Shown: positions 7,334 through 15,671, numbered from the stretch's first letter. The stretch is DNA of 51,051 bases from Actinomycetota bacterium (GCA_020161015.1 JAIUOT010000012.1:1-51051), one strand, 5' to 3'. Numbers and translations: made by a program. The notes: generated from the letters alone by a model not told the origin.

Positions 7334-9052
7334 GTGAGCGAGCAAGAGACCGGTCAGAGCCAGACCCAGTTCAGCGACCTCGGGCTCGACGCCCGCGTGC
7401 TGAAGGCGATCCGCGAGCTGGGGTACGAGACCCCCACCGCCATCCAGGCGGCCACCATCCCGCCGCTGCTCGCCGGCCATGACGTGGTGGGCAGGGCGCA
7501 GACCGGCACCGGCAAGACCGCGGCGTTCGCGCTGCCGGTGCTGAACCAGCTCTCCCGGGCACAGAAGGCGCCGGAGGCCCTCGTGCTGTGCCCGACCCGC
7601 GAGCTGGCGCTCCAGGTGTGCGAGGCGTTCGCCAGCTACAGCGCGCACCTGCCCGGCGTCCACGTGCTGCCGGTGTACGGCGGTCAGGGCTACGGCGTGC
7701 AGCTGAGCGCGCTGAAGCGGGGCGTCCACGTGGTCGTGGGCACGCCCGGACGCGTGATGGACCACCTCGAGAAGGGCACGCTCGACCTCACCGAGCTGCG
7801 GTTCCTCGTGCTCGACGAGGCGGACGAGATGCTGAAGATGGGCTTCGCGGAGGACGTGGAGACGATCCTCGCCGACACCCCGGCGGACAAGCAGGTGGCG
7901 CTGTTCTCCGCGACCATGCCCGCGCCGATCCGCAAGATCGCCAAGCGGTACCTCACCGATCCGGTCGAGGTGCACATCAAGGGCCGTACCAGCACGGTCG
8001 CGACCACCACCCAGCGGTACCTGAAGGTCTCCTACAGCCAGAAGCTGGACGCGCTGACGCGGATCCTCGAGGTGGAGAACTTCGAGGCGATGATCATCTT
8101 CGCCCGCACCAAGCAGGAGACCGAGCAGCTGGCGGAACGGCTCCGCGCGCGGGGCTTCGCCGCGACCGCGCTCAACGGCGACGTCGCGCAGGCGCAGCGC
8201 GAGCGCATCATCAACCAGCTCAAGGACGGGAAGCTCGACATCCTCGTCGCCACGGACGTGGCCGCGCGCGGGCTGGACGTCGACCGGATCACGCACGTCG
8301 TGAACTACGACATCCCCACCGACACCGAGTCCTACGTGCACCGGATCGGCCGGACGGGCCGCGCCGGGCGCAGCGGCGACGCGATCTCGTTCGTCACCCC
8401 GAAGGAGTTCCGCCTGCTGCACGCCATCGAGAAGGCGACCCGGCAGGAGATCGCCCCGATGCCGCTGCCGACCATCGACGACGTGAACAGCTCCCGGCTG
8501 AGCAAGTTCGACGACGCCATCACCGAGGCCCTCGGTTCCGGCTCGGTCGACACCTTCCGCGACATCGTGAGCCACTACGTGCGCGAGCACGACGTCCCCG
8601 AGGTGGACGTCGCCGCCGCGCTGGCGATCGTCCTCCAGGGTGACGTCCCGCTGCTGCTGGAGGAGGTGCCCGAGACCCGCGCGCCGCGGGAGCGCTCGGC
8701 GCAGGGACCGTCCGGGGCGCAGCGTCCGGCGCGGTCACGGGGCCAGTCCGAGCTGGCCACCTACCGGATCAACGTGGGCAAGCGGCACCGGGTGCTGCCC
8801 CGCCAGATCGTCGGTGCGATCGCCAACGAGGGCGGCCTGGACCGCGACGACTTCGGCCACATCGACATCCGGCTCGACCACTCTCTGGTCGAGCTGCCCG
8901 CCACGCTGTCGCCGGACACCTGGTCGGCGCTGGCCGGCACCCGGATCTCCGGCAAGCTCATCGAGCTGCAGCGTGCGGACGGCGCCGGCGCGGCGCGTGA
9001 CCGGGGGCGCGGCGCGCGCGGGTCCCGCGACGACCGCCAGTCCCGGCGCTGA
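7334..9052 (+). CDS. DEAD-box ATP-dependent RNA helicase with DbpA-type RNA-binding domain
   Basis: 572-residue RNA helicase of the DeaD/CsdA type. The Q motif is near residues 33-40, motif I AQTGTGKT at 55-62, PTREL at 87-91, motif II DEAD at 161-164, SAT at 192-194 and motif VI HRIGRTGRAG from 336. A linker follows, then a DbpA-like RNA-binding domain (about 472-550), then a short Arg/Gly-rich basic tail. DeaD-type proteins unwind rRNA and mRNA structure in ribosome assembly and cold adaptation. Upstream is the RDD gene (42 bp); downstream, after 7 bp, a second DEAD-box gene in the same direction, so the pair is probably cotranscribed. Confidence 0.93.
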   Translation: MSEQETGQSQTQFSDLGLDARVLKAIRELGYETPTAIQAATIPPLLAGHDVVGRAQTGTGKTAAFALPVLNQLSRAQKAPEALVLCPTRELALQVCEAFASYSAHLPGVHVLPVYGGQGYGVQLSALKRGVHVVVGTPGRVMDHLEKGTLDLTELRFLVLDEADEMLKMGFAEDVETILADTPADKQVALFSATMPAPIRKIAKRYLTDPVEVHIKGRTSTVATTTQRYLKVSYSQKLDALTRILEVENFEAMIIFARTKQETEQLAERLRARGFAATALNGDVAQAQRERIINQLKDGKLDILVATDVAARGLDVDRITHVVNYDIPTDTESYVHRIGRTGRAGRSGDAISFVTPKEFRLLHAIEKATRQEIAPMPLPTIDDVNSSRLSKFDDAITEALGSGSVDTFRDIVSHYVREHDVPEVDVAAALAIVLQGDVPLLLEEVPETRAPRERSAQGPSGAQRPARSRGQSELATYRINVGKRHRVLPRQIVGAIANEGGLDRDDFGHIDIRLDHSLVELPATLSPDTWSALAGTRISGKLIELQRADGAGAARDRGRGARGSRDDRQSRR

Positions 9053-9059
9053 CGCGCCC

Positions 9060-10322
9060 GTGACGACCTTCGCCGGGCTGGGCCTGCCACAGGACCTCGT
9101 CACGGCGCTGGCGCGCCACGACATCACCACCCCGTTCGGCATCCAGTCGGCCACCCTGCCGGACTCCCTGGCCGGCCGGGACGTGCTCGGCCGCGCCCCG
9201 ACGGGCTCGGGCAAGACCGTGGCGTTCGCCCTGCCGCTGGTCGTCCGGCTCGCCGCCGCGGGGCGCTCCCGGCGCGGCGGACGCCCGGGTGGGCTGGTGC
9301 TCGTGCCCACCCGTGAGCTCGCCGTGCAGGTGGAGCGGACGGTGTCCTTCCTCGCGCGGGCCGCCGGACTGCGCACCATGACGATCCACGGCGGGGTGGG
9401 CTACGCCGGGCAGCTGAAGCGCCTGGCCTCCGGCGTGGACGTGGTGATCGCCACGCCCGGACGCCTGGAGGACCTCGTCGCCCAGGGGGCGTGCAGCCTC
9501 GCCGATGTGCGGGTGACCGTGCTCGATGAGGCGGACCTGATGGCCGACATGGGCTTCCTCCCGCCGGTCCGGCGCCTGCTCGACCTGACCCCGCGGGGGC
9601 AGAGGCTGCTGTTCTCCGCCACCCTCGACGGCGACGTGGACCGGCTCGTCGCCGACTACCTGCACGACCCGGTGACCCACGTCACCGGCGCCGATGCCGG
9701 CGAGCCGGAGCACGTGGTCTTCCTCGTGACGCTGCAGAATCGGGCGGAGGTGCTCGCCGAGCTCGTCTCCGGGGCGGGTCGCAGCCTGGTGTTCGCGCGC
9801 ACCAAGCACGGGGCGGCGCGGATCGCCGCCCAGCTGGCCGCGGCCGGCGTCCCCGCTGCGGAACTCCACGGCGACCTCGGCCAGGGCGCCCGCCAGCGCA
9901 ACCTCGCCGCCTTCTCCGGGGGACGGGTGCGCGTGCTCGTCGCGACCGACGTGGCCGCTCGCGGCATCCACGTCGACGACGTCGCGCTGGTGGTGCACGC
10001 CGACCCTCCCGCGGAGGCGAAGTCGTTCCTCCACCGGTCGGGACGCACCGCCCGGGCCGGCGCGGGCGGGATCGTGGTGACGCTGTGCCAGCGCGACCAG
10101 AACCGCAGGGTGAAGGCGCTGCTCGCCGCCGCCGGCATCACCCCCGCCCGGCGTGAGGTCGTCGAGCCCGGCTCGCCGCTGATCGACCAGGTGCGGGGCC
10201 CGTGGGCATCTCCACCCGCCCCGGAGCCTGAGCGCCACTTCGCGCCGAAGCGTCGCCCCGCCCCCCGCGGCGCCCGTCTTCGCGCACGGGCAGGTAACGC
10301 ACGGGTTTCGACACCCGCCTGA
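9060..10322 (+). CDS. DEAD-box helicase, short form
   Basis: 420-residue DEAD-box RNA helicase containing essentially only the two RecA-like domains plus a basic tail (about residues 390-420, rich in Arg and Pro). Motif I is APTGSGKT at residues 46-53, followed by PTREL, TPGRLEDL, DEADLMADMGF, SATLDGDVDRL and the motif VI variant HRSGRTARAG. The start chosen is the GTG at 9060, 7 nt after the preceding helicase stop and just before the Q-motif region; longer in-frame starts overlap that gene without support. It has no DbpA domain, unlike its neighbour, so its RNA target probably differs. Confidence 0.9.
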   Translation: MTTFAGLGLPQDLVTALARHDITTPFGIQSATLPDSLAGRDVLGRAPTGSGKTVAFALPLVVRLAAAGRSRRGGRPGGLVLVPTRELAVQVERTVSFLARAAGLRTMTIHGGVGYAGQLKRLASGVDVVIATPGRLEDLVAQGACSLADVRVTVLDEADLMADMGFLPPVRRLLDLTPRGQRLLFSATLDGDVDRLVADYLHDPVTHVTGADAGEPEHVVFLVTLQNRAEVLAELVSGAGRSLVFARTKHGAARIAAQLAAAGVPAAELHGDLGQGARQRNLAAFSGGRVRVLVATDVAARGIHVDDVALVVHADPPAEAKSFLHRSGRTARAGAGGIVVTLCQRDQNRRVKALLAAAGITPARREVVEPGSPLIDQVRGPWASPPAPEPERHFAPKRRPAPRGARLRARAGNARVSTPA

Positions 10323-10344
10323 AACAATCCGGGGTACCCGCCTG
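10313..10344 (+). repeat. Direct 9-bp repeat upstream of the ATP-grasp gene
   Basis: ACCCGCCTG occurs at 10313-10321 and again at 10336-10344, 23 bp apart (about two helical turns), just upstream of a TAGCCT -10 box at 10359. The first copy also closes a small hairpin, CGGGT-TTCGAC-ACCCG (10302-10317). It could be an operator or a remnant terminator of the helicase gene. Confidence 0.35.
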
Positions 10345-10358
10345 TTACACGTCCGTCC

Positions 10359-10371
10359 TAGCCTGACCGGT
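10359..10371 (+). promoter_or_regulatory. Probable -10 box of the ATP-grasp/alpha-E/transglutaminase operon
   Basis: TAGCCT (10359-10364) ends 7 nt before the GTG start at 10372, with no Shine-Dalgarno sequence. This is consistent with a leaderless or nearly leaderless transcript for the three-gene operon. Confidence 0.4.
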
Positions 10372-11952
10372 GTGAGCCTGCTCTTCCGTGACTACGCCGG
10401 CACCCCGAAGGCGTTCGACGAGGTGGTGGGCGCCGAGGGCGTGCGGGTGGCGTACGGCTCGGTGCTGAGGCAACTGGCCAAGCTCGACGCCGAGGAGGTC
10501 CGTGCCCGCGCGGAGTACCTCAAGTCGACCTACCTCGACCAGGGCGTGACCTTCGACATCGGCGGGGAGGAACGCCCCTTTCCGCTCGACATCGTGCCGA
10601 GGGTGCTGCTCGCTGCGGAGTGGGCGGAGGTCGAGCAGGGTGTCGCGCAGCGCGTCCGTGCGCTCGAGGCCTTCCTCTCCGACGTCTACGGGGAGGGCCG
10701 GGTGTTCCGCGACCGCGTGATCCCGCGCCGCGTCGTGGTCTCCTCACCCCACTACCACCGGGTGATGGCCGGGGTGCGGATGCCCAACGGCGTCCGCTGC
10801 CACGTGGCCGGCATCGACCTGGTGCGTGACGAGGTCGGCCGGTTCCGCGTCCTGGAGGACAACGTCCGGGTGCCCTCCGGGGTGTCGTACGTGATGACGA
10901 ACCGCCGGGCGATGTTCTCAGCCCTGCCCGAGGTGACCAGCCGCCACCGGATCCGTCCGGTCGAGGGCTACCCGCTGCGCCTGCTCGCCGCGCTGCGCGC
11001 CGCGGCGCCGAGCGGGGTCTCCGACCCGACCGTCGTCGTGCTCACCCCCGGCGTCTACAACTCGGCGTATTTCGAGCACGCGCTGCTGGCGCGGATGATG
11101 GGCGTCGAGCTCGTCGAGGGACGCGACCTGGTCTGCCACAACGGCCGGGTGTCGATCCGCACCACCCAGGGCCTGCGTCCGGTGCACGTGATCTACCGCC
11201 GGGTCGACGACGAGTTCATCGACCCCGCCTCCTTCCGCTCGGACTCGATGCTGGGGTGCGCGGGCCTGGTGACCGCCGCCCGCGCGGGCAACGTGACGAT
11301 CGCCAACGCGATCGGCAACGGCGTCGCCGACGACAAGCTCGTCTACACCTACATCCCCGACCTGATCCGCTACTACCTTCACGAGGAACCGAAGCTGGCC
11401 GGTGTCGACACGTGGCGGCTGGAGGACGCCGACCACCGCGAGGAGGTGCTCGACCGGCTGGCAGAACTCGTGCTCAAGCCCGTGGACGGCTCGGGCGGCA
11501 AGGGCATCGTGATCGGCCCGCGCGCCAGCGCCAAGCAGCTGGACGCGCTCCGCGCGCGGATCCTGAAGGACCCGCGCGGCTGGATCGCCCAGCCCGTCGT
11601 CCAGCTGTCGACGGTGCCGACGATGATCGAGGGCAGGATGGCTCCCCGGCATGTCGACCTGCGGCCCTTCGCCGTCAACTCCGGCGACGAGGTCTACGTC
11701 CTCCCCGGCGGGCTCACCCGGGTCGCGCTGCCCGAGGGTGAGCTGATCGTGAACTCCAGCCAGGGGGGTGGGTCGAAGGACACCTGGGTACTGGCCAGCG
11801 ACGGCGTCCGGGGCAAACGCCGCCGGCGCCGCGTGCGGGAGGCCATCGACGGTGTCCCGCAGGCCGACCTGGGTGAGGAGAAGGTGCAGCAGCAACAGGC
11901 GCAGCAGCAACAGCAGGCGGGCCCGGTCGTGAAGGACGGTGCCCCGTGCTGA
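10372..11952 (+). CDS. Circularly permuted ATP-grasp family protein
   Basis: 526-residue member of the circularly permuted ATP-grasp family (formerly DUF404/DUF407). Typical stretches are VIPRRVVVSSPHYHRVMAG, FRVLEDNVRVPSGVSYV and VLKPVDGSGGKGIVIGP, the last being the phosphate-binding glycine-rich part of the ATP-grasp fold. ATP-grasp enzymes join a carboxylate to an amine through an acylphosphate; the substrate of this family is not established. The next two genes are its usual partners. The end of the protein (from residue 505) carries a run of nine glutamines broken by one alanine, unusual in a bacterial enzyme and unlikely to be part of the fold. The stop overlaps the alpha-E gene by 7 bp. 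Confidence 0.88.
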   Translation: MSLLFRDYAGTPKAFDEVVGAEGVRVAYGSVLRQLAKLDAEEVRARAEYLKSTYLDQGVTFDIGGEERPFPLDIVPRVLLAAEWAEVEQGVAQRVRALEAFLSDVYGEGRVFRDRVIPRRVVVSSPHYHRVMAGVRMPNGVRCHVAGIDLVRDEVGRFRVLEDNVRVPSGVSYVMTNRRAMFSALPEVTSRHRIRPVEGYPLRLLAALRAAAPSGVSDPTVVVLTPGVYNSAYFEHALLARMMGVELVEGRDLVCHNGRVSIRTTQGLRPVHVIYRRVDDEFIDPASFRSDSMLGCAGLVTAARAGNVTIANAIGNGVADDKLVYTYIPDLIRYYLHEEPKLAGVDTWRLEDADHREEVLDRLAELVLKPVDGSGGKGIVIGPRASAKQLDALRARILKDPRGWIAQPVVQLSTVPTMIEGRMAPRHVDLRPFAVNSGDEVYVLPGGLTRVALPEGELIVNSSQGGGSKDTWVLASDGVRGKRRRRRVREAIDGVPQADLGEEKVQQQQAQQQQQAGPVVKDGAPC

Positions 11953-12872
11953 GCCGGATCGCGGAGTCGCTGTTCTGGATCGGTCGCTACCTGGAGCGGG
12001 CCGAGGACACCACGCGGATCGTAGAGGTACACCTCCAGCTGCTGCTGGACGACCCGTCGGTCGACCAGGACGACGCGGCGCTGAACCTGCTGGCGGTCAT
12101 GGGGGCTCCGGACACCGAGGCCGCCGACACCGCGGAGGTGCTCCGGCTGTTGTGCTACGACCCGCTGTCGGCGAGCTCGGTGGCCGCGGCGCTCGGCGGT
12201 GCCCGCGAGGCGGCGCGCCGGGCGCGGGAGACCGTCTCGATCGAGATGTGGGAGGCGATCAACACGACCTGGAACTCGGTGAAGGGCGGACGCCTCCAGC
12301 GGATGCGGCCCGCCTCGGCGTTCCGCCACGTCCGGGAGCGGTGCGCGGTCATCTCCGGCACCGCGGACCAGACGATGAGCCACGACGAGGGCTGGCACTT
12401 CCTCACGCTGGGCCGCAGCCTGGAGCGGGTCGACATGACGGCCCGGCTGATCTCGACGGCCCACGTCACCTCCGGCGCCCAGAGCGCGTGGAGCAACGTG
12501 CTGCGCGGGTGTGGTGCCCACCATGCCTTCGTGCGCACCTACGGGGGTGTGACCACCGACTCCGACGCGGCGGAGTTCCTGCTGCTGGACCGGCTCTTCC
12601 CGCGCTCCGTGGTGCACAACCTGGCCGCGGCGGAGGCGGCGCTGGCCGACCTCGACCACGCGGGCGGCCGCCGGGTCGGGTTCGACGACGAGGCCCGACG
12701 GTTGCTGGGCACGGCGCGCGCGGCGCTGGAGTACCGGCCGCCCTCCCGGATCCTCGAGGACCTGCCCCAGCGCATGACCGACCTCCAGCGCACCTGCAAT
12801 CGGGTGAGCGAGACGGTCACCCAGCGGTACTTCAGCGGCGCGACGGCCGCCACGTGGAGCGGGGGCAAGTGA
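11946..12872 (+). CDS. Alpha-E domain protein (DUF403)
   Basis: 308-residue, mostly helical protein of the alpha-E (DUF403) family. The family-typical N-terminus MLSRIAESLFWIGRYLERAEDTTR is followed by charged helices with MSHDEGWHFLTLGRSLERVDMTARL. Alpha-E proteins are encoded next to, or fused with, circularly permuted ATP-grasp proteins and transglutaminases, and are thought to work with them in an uncharacterised peptide modification or synthesis pathway. The GTG start overlaps the ATP-grasp gene and the stop overlaps the transglutaminase start (GTGATG), indicating translational coupling of all three. Confidence 0.9.
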   Translation: MLSRIAESLFWIGRYLERAEDTTRIVEVHLQLLLDDPSVDQDDAALNLLAVMGAPDTEAADTAEVLRLLCYDPLSASSVAAALGGAREAARRARETVSIEMWEAINTTWNSVKGGRLQRMRPASAFRHVRERCAVISGTADQTMSHDEGWHFLTLGRSLERVDMTARLISTAHVTSGAQSAWSNVLRGCGAHHAFVRTYGGVTTDSDAAEFLLLDRLFPRSVVHNLAAAEAALADLDHAGGRRVGFDDEARRLLGTARAALEYRPPSRILEDLPQRMTDLQRTCNRVSETVTQRYFSGATAATWSGGK

Positions 12873-13717
12873 TGGGACGCCAGCTGCGCATCGTCCACCA
12901 CACCGGCTACCGGTACGCCGGGCTCGTCAGCGCCTCGCACAACGAGGCGCGGATGACTCCGCGCGCGACCAGGGAGCAGTACGTCCTGGCGACCCGCCTG
13001 GACATCAGCCCGGTGGCGTGGTCGCACGCGTTCGTCGACTACTGGGGCACGCCGGTGACCGCGTTTGAGATCGCCGAGCCCCACAAGCAGATGGACGTGG
13101 TCGCCACCAGCACCGTCGACGTCGGCGACCGGCTCTCCGCCGGCCCGGGGGTGAGCTGGCGGGACCTGTCGGACCCGACGCTGTGCGACCAGCAGGTGGA
13201 GTTCCTGGGGATCTCCGAGCATGTGGAGTCGCCCTCGGAGCTGCGCCGGTACGCCGCGGACGCCGCCCGGCGCGCCGAGCGCCCGGTCGACGCGGTGCAC
13301 GCGATCATCGGCCGCATCCGCGAGCGTGTGGCCTACGTGCCCGGCTCGACGGAGGTCAGCACCAGGGCCACCGGGGTGTGGGACGCGAAGGCCGGCGTCT
13401 GCCAGGACCTCGTCCACCTGAGCCTCGGCGCCCTGCGCAGCGTCGGCATCCCCGCCCGGTACGTCTCCGGCTACGTGATGCCCAGCAGCTCCGCCGTGGT
13501 GGGGGAGGCCCGGACGGGGGAGTCGCACGCCTGGCTCCAGTACTGGGACGGCGCCTGGGTGGGCCTCGACCCGACCAACGACACCGCGCCCGGCGACTTC
13601 CACGTGGAGGTCGGCGTCGGCAGGGACTACTTCGACGTGACCCCGCTGAAGGGCGTCTACTCGGGCTCCCAGTCGTCGCGGCTCTTCGTCGAGGTGGAGA
13701 TCACCGTCCTGGCGTGA
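12872..13717 (+). CDS. Transglutaminase family protein (alpha-E-associated type)
   Basis: 281-residue protein with a bacterial transglutaminase N-terminal beta domain (HHTGYRYAGLVSASHNEARMTPR, about residues 9-31) and a C-terminal transglutaminase/cysteine-protease core. The catalytic triad is visible: C177 in GVCQD, H219 in ESHAW and D233 in LDPTN. No signal peptide is seen, so it probably acts in the cytoplasm together with the ATP-grasp and alpha-E proteins, either cutting or forming an amide bond. The start is the ATG at 12872, overlapping the alpha-E stop by one base. The 3' end overlaps the convergent FAD gene by 17 bp. Confidence 0.92.
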   Translation: MGRQLRIVHHTGYRYAGLVSASHNEARMTPRATREQYVLATRLDISPVAWSHAFVDYWGTPVTAFEIAEPHKQMDVVATSTVDVGDRLSAGPGVSWRDLSDPTLCDQQVEFLGISEHVESPSELRRYAADAARRAERPVDAVHAIIGRIRERVAYVPGSTEVSTRATGVWDAKAGVCQDLVHLSLGALRSVGIPARYVSGYVMPSSSAVVGEARTGESHAWLQYWDGAWVGLDPTNDTAPGDFHVEVGVGRDYFDVTPLKGVYSGSQSSRLFVEVEITVLA

Positions 13718-14804
13718 TCCGGTAGTCGCGGTTGGTCGGACGGATGTCCTCGCCGGTGAGCTGCTCGTGCAGGCGGTAGGCGGCAAGGGCACCGGTGAGG
13801 AGCTGCGCCCAGGAGTCGGTGCCGCCGGGCGACCAGGGGGAGGCCACCGCCACGCCCTCGCGGGCCGGCTGCAGGGGCGGCAGGTCGAGCAGCGTGCGCC
13901 ACGACGCCCACCGCGGCCCGCCGCCGGGTGCCCTGCGGAGGTGCCGGGCCACGCGGAAGTCGGCCCGCTCGTGGGTCAGGTCGGCGTGGGTCGCCGGGTC
14001 GACCGTGCTCACGACGGCGTCGGCGAGGAGCGACCCGGCCGTCGACTCCAGCCGGTGCCCGTCCCGGTCGGGCCGGATCGCCAGCACCTCGACCCCGGTC
14101 CGCACCTCGACCCCACGGGTGTCCAGCCGTTCCAGGAGGAGGTCGAGCAGCACGGTCGCCGGCTGAGGCACCCCCTCGGCGTCGACGACCTGCCAGCGGC
14201 CGAAGGTCCGCTCCAGGCCCAGCCGGTAGGCGTGCCACCCGGGCAGCCGACGCGGGTCCTGCCCGAGCCGGGCCGCCACGTCGAGGACGAGCTCGGCCAG
14301 TTCCGGAACGCGCCGGGCGAGGTCATCGAGGCTGCGCCTGGGCACGAGCACGGCCCGGTCGGCCGCGCCCAGCCGTCCGCCGAACTCCTCCTCCAGCCCG
14401 TATCGGCGCAGGACCAGCCACGCGCCGTCGAGCTCGTCGAGCAGGTCCCGCCAGGACGCCGCGACCGGCTCGCCATACGCGGCGGCGAGCGTCGTCCACT
14501 GGGCGCCGCGGTCGGTCGGGAGGTCCAGGACCGAGCCGTCGGCGAGCCGGTAGCGGCGCGGCGGGGCCGCGACGAGCTGGAGGCCGCGCCGCCGCAGGTC
14601 GGAGGCAAGAACGCGCCCGGACTTGCGGAACAGGTCGCGCCACGCGGCCGGCAGCGTGAGCACCGTCCCGCCCGGCTCGGTGGCCACCTCGACGCCGGCG
14701 CAGGGGGCCGCGTCGCGCTCGAGCACCACCACCCCGTGGCCGGCACGGGAGAGGCGGGCGGCCGCGGCGAGCCCCGCGAGCCCGCCGCCGACGACGGCGA
14801 TCAA
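13701..14804 (-). CDS. FAD-dependent amine oxidase-like oxidoreductase
   Basis: 367-residue flavoprotein with an N-terminal dinucleotide-binding motif, VVGGGLAGLAAAARL (residues 4-18), and the ribose-binding acidic residue E29 in VVVLER. The C-terminal segment DSWAQLLTGALAAYRLHEQLTG resembles the closing FAD-contact region of protoporphyrinogen oxidase and phytoene desaturase relatives. The substrate cannot be told. The start chosen is TTG at 14804, because it places the Rossmann motif right at the N-terminus and overlaps the DUF4126 stop as TTGA; the frame remains open far upstream, but only across the DUF4126 gene. It converges on the transglutaminase gene with a 17-bp overlap. Confidence 0.78.
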   Translation of the reverse strand: MIAVVGGGLAGLAAAARLSRAGHGVVVLERDAAPCAGVEVATEPGGTVLTLPAAWRDLFRKSGRVLASDLRRRGLQLVAAPPRRYRLADGSVLDLPTDRGAQWTTLAAAYGEPVAASWRDLLDELDGAWLVLRRYGLEEEFGGRLGAADRAVLVPRRSLDDLARRVPELAELVLDVAARLGQDPRRLPGWHAYRLGLERTFGRWQVVDAEGVPQPATVLLDLLLERLDTRGVEVRTGVEVLAIRPDRDGHRLESTAGSLLADAVVSTVDPATHADLTHERADFRVARHLRRAPGGGPRWASWRTLLDLPPLQPAREGVAVASPWSPGGTDSWAQLLTGALAAYRLHEQLTGEDIRPTNRDYRITPGR

Positions 14805-15382
14805 CTCCGGGCCAGCCAGGCCCGGAACGCGGTGAAGCCCCGGCGGATCTGGGCCAGCAGCAGCACGGCGAGGGTGAGGGTGAGAATCAGCAGGATCGCG
14901 GCGACGACGGCCGCCTGCACCGGGTAGGCGACGGCGAGGCCGACGACGGTGACCAGGGCCGCGTCCCCGGCGAGGGAGGCGCCGACGTTGCTGAGGGGCT
15001 CCGGGGAGGTGTTGACCGCGAGCCGGACGCCCGACTTCGCGACGTGGCTGAGGAGCGCGGCGACGCCGCCCAGCGCCCCCATCGTCATCGGCAGGAGGTC
15101 GCCGTTGGCGCCGGCGAGCAGCGCGCCGATCAGCGCGCCGGCGACCGGGCGGATGAAGGTGGAGACCGCGTCCCAGGCGGAGTCGAGGTAGGGCACCTTG
15201 TCGGCGAAGAACTCGACCAGGGCCAGCACGCCCATGATCACCAGGACGTCCGTGCGCTGGAACCCCTCGGGGATCCCTTCGACGTGGCCGAAGCGGCCGA
15301 CCATGCCGAGGAGGAACACCGTGGCGTAGGCGTTGATGCCGCTCGCCCAGCCGCTGGCGAAGGTCATTGCCACGACGTCCAT
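14801..15382 (-). CDS. DUF4126 domain membrane protein
   Basis: 193-residue hydrophobic protein of the DUF4126 family, starting MDVVAMTFASGWASGINAYATVF. Several membrane segments are visible (near the N-terminus, around VLVIMGVLALVEFFADKVPYLD, in VAGALIGALLAG and a long C-terminal one). The ATG at 15382 is preferred over a start 51 codons upstream, whose extension is low-complexity and basic and overlaps the putative dinB promoter. Function is unknown. The gene is followed with a 4-bp overlap by the FAD oxidoreductase, so the two are probably coexpressed. Confidence 0.8.
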   Translation of the reverse strand: MDVVAMTFASGWASGINAYATVFLLGMVGRFGHVEGIPEGFQRTDVLVIMGVLALVEFFADKVPYLDSAWDAVSTFIRPVAGALIGALLAGANGDLLPMTMGALGGVAALLSHVAKSGVRLAVNTSPEPLSNVGASLAGDAALVTVVGLAVAYPVQAAVVAAILLILTLTLAVLLLAQIRRGFTAFRAWLARS

Positions 15383-15443
15383 GCCGGAATCGTAGCCGTG
15401 GCCCCTCCTGCGGCAAGGGGCAGGGGACGGTGGCGCATGGGGG

Positions 15444-15474
15444 TTGACGCGGTGTCGGCGCGGGGGCCTATGAT
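15444..15474 (+). promoter_or_regulatory. Promoter of the HEPN-dinB operon
   Basis: TTGACG (15444-15449) and TATGAT (15469-15474) are separated by 19 bp. Both boxes are close to consensus, and the expected transcription start (about 15481) lies immediately before the LexA box. Confidence 0.6.
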
Positions 15475-15483
15475 TGGAAGCAA

Positions 15484-15499
15484 TCGAATACCTGTTCGA
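15484..15499 (+). promoter_or_regulatory. LexA (SOS) box
   Basis: TCGAATACCTGTTCGA matches the actinobacterial LexA operator (TCGAAC-N4-GTTCGA type) at 14 of 16 positions against the mycobacterial form TCGAACACATGTTCGA. It lies 10 bp downstream of the TATGAT -10 box, where bound LexA would block initiation, and upstream of the HEPN-like gene and dinB. Confidence 0.8.
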
Positions 15500-15671
15500 T
15501 AACGCGAGTAGGGGAAGCTCGCTCCGGGTCGTCACGGCGACCCGGCCGGCCCCGGTGCCGACAGTTCCCGCGTGCCTCCCGGGGCGGACTCGACCCCCGC
15601 TCCGGGACGGCTCGCGGGGCGTCCGTGCCGGGGTCGCTCATGCCCGGTGACAAGGGGTGGAAGGAGGACGG
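15500..15671 (+). other. Structured leader between the LexA box and the HEPN-like gene
   Basis: About 170 nt of predicted 5' leader without a supported gene. Two stem-loops can be drawn: CCGGGTCG/CGACCCGG (15524-15545, perfect 8 bp, 6-nt loop), and a nested one with outer CGACCCC/GGGGTCG (15591-15636) and inner GGACG/CGTCC. It ends in an AAGGAGG ribosome binding site before 15672. Confidence 0.45.

Noticed and set aside
8640-9059. N-terminal extension of the second DEAD-box helicase
   Set aside because: The added residues lie inside the first helicase's reading frame and show no domain. The GTG at 9060 starts directly at the family N-terminus.
13701-15416. Single 571-codon fusion of an oxidoreductase with a long N-terminal extension
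   Set aside because: The N-terminal two-fifths is the wrong frame of the DUF4126 gene. The Rossmann motif starts right at the TTG at 14804, which overlaps the DUF4126 stop.
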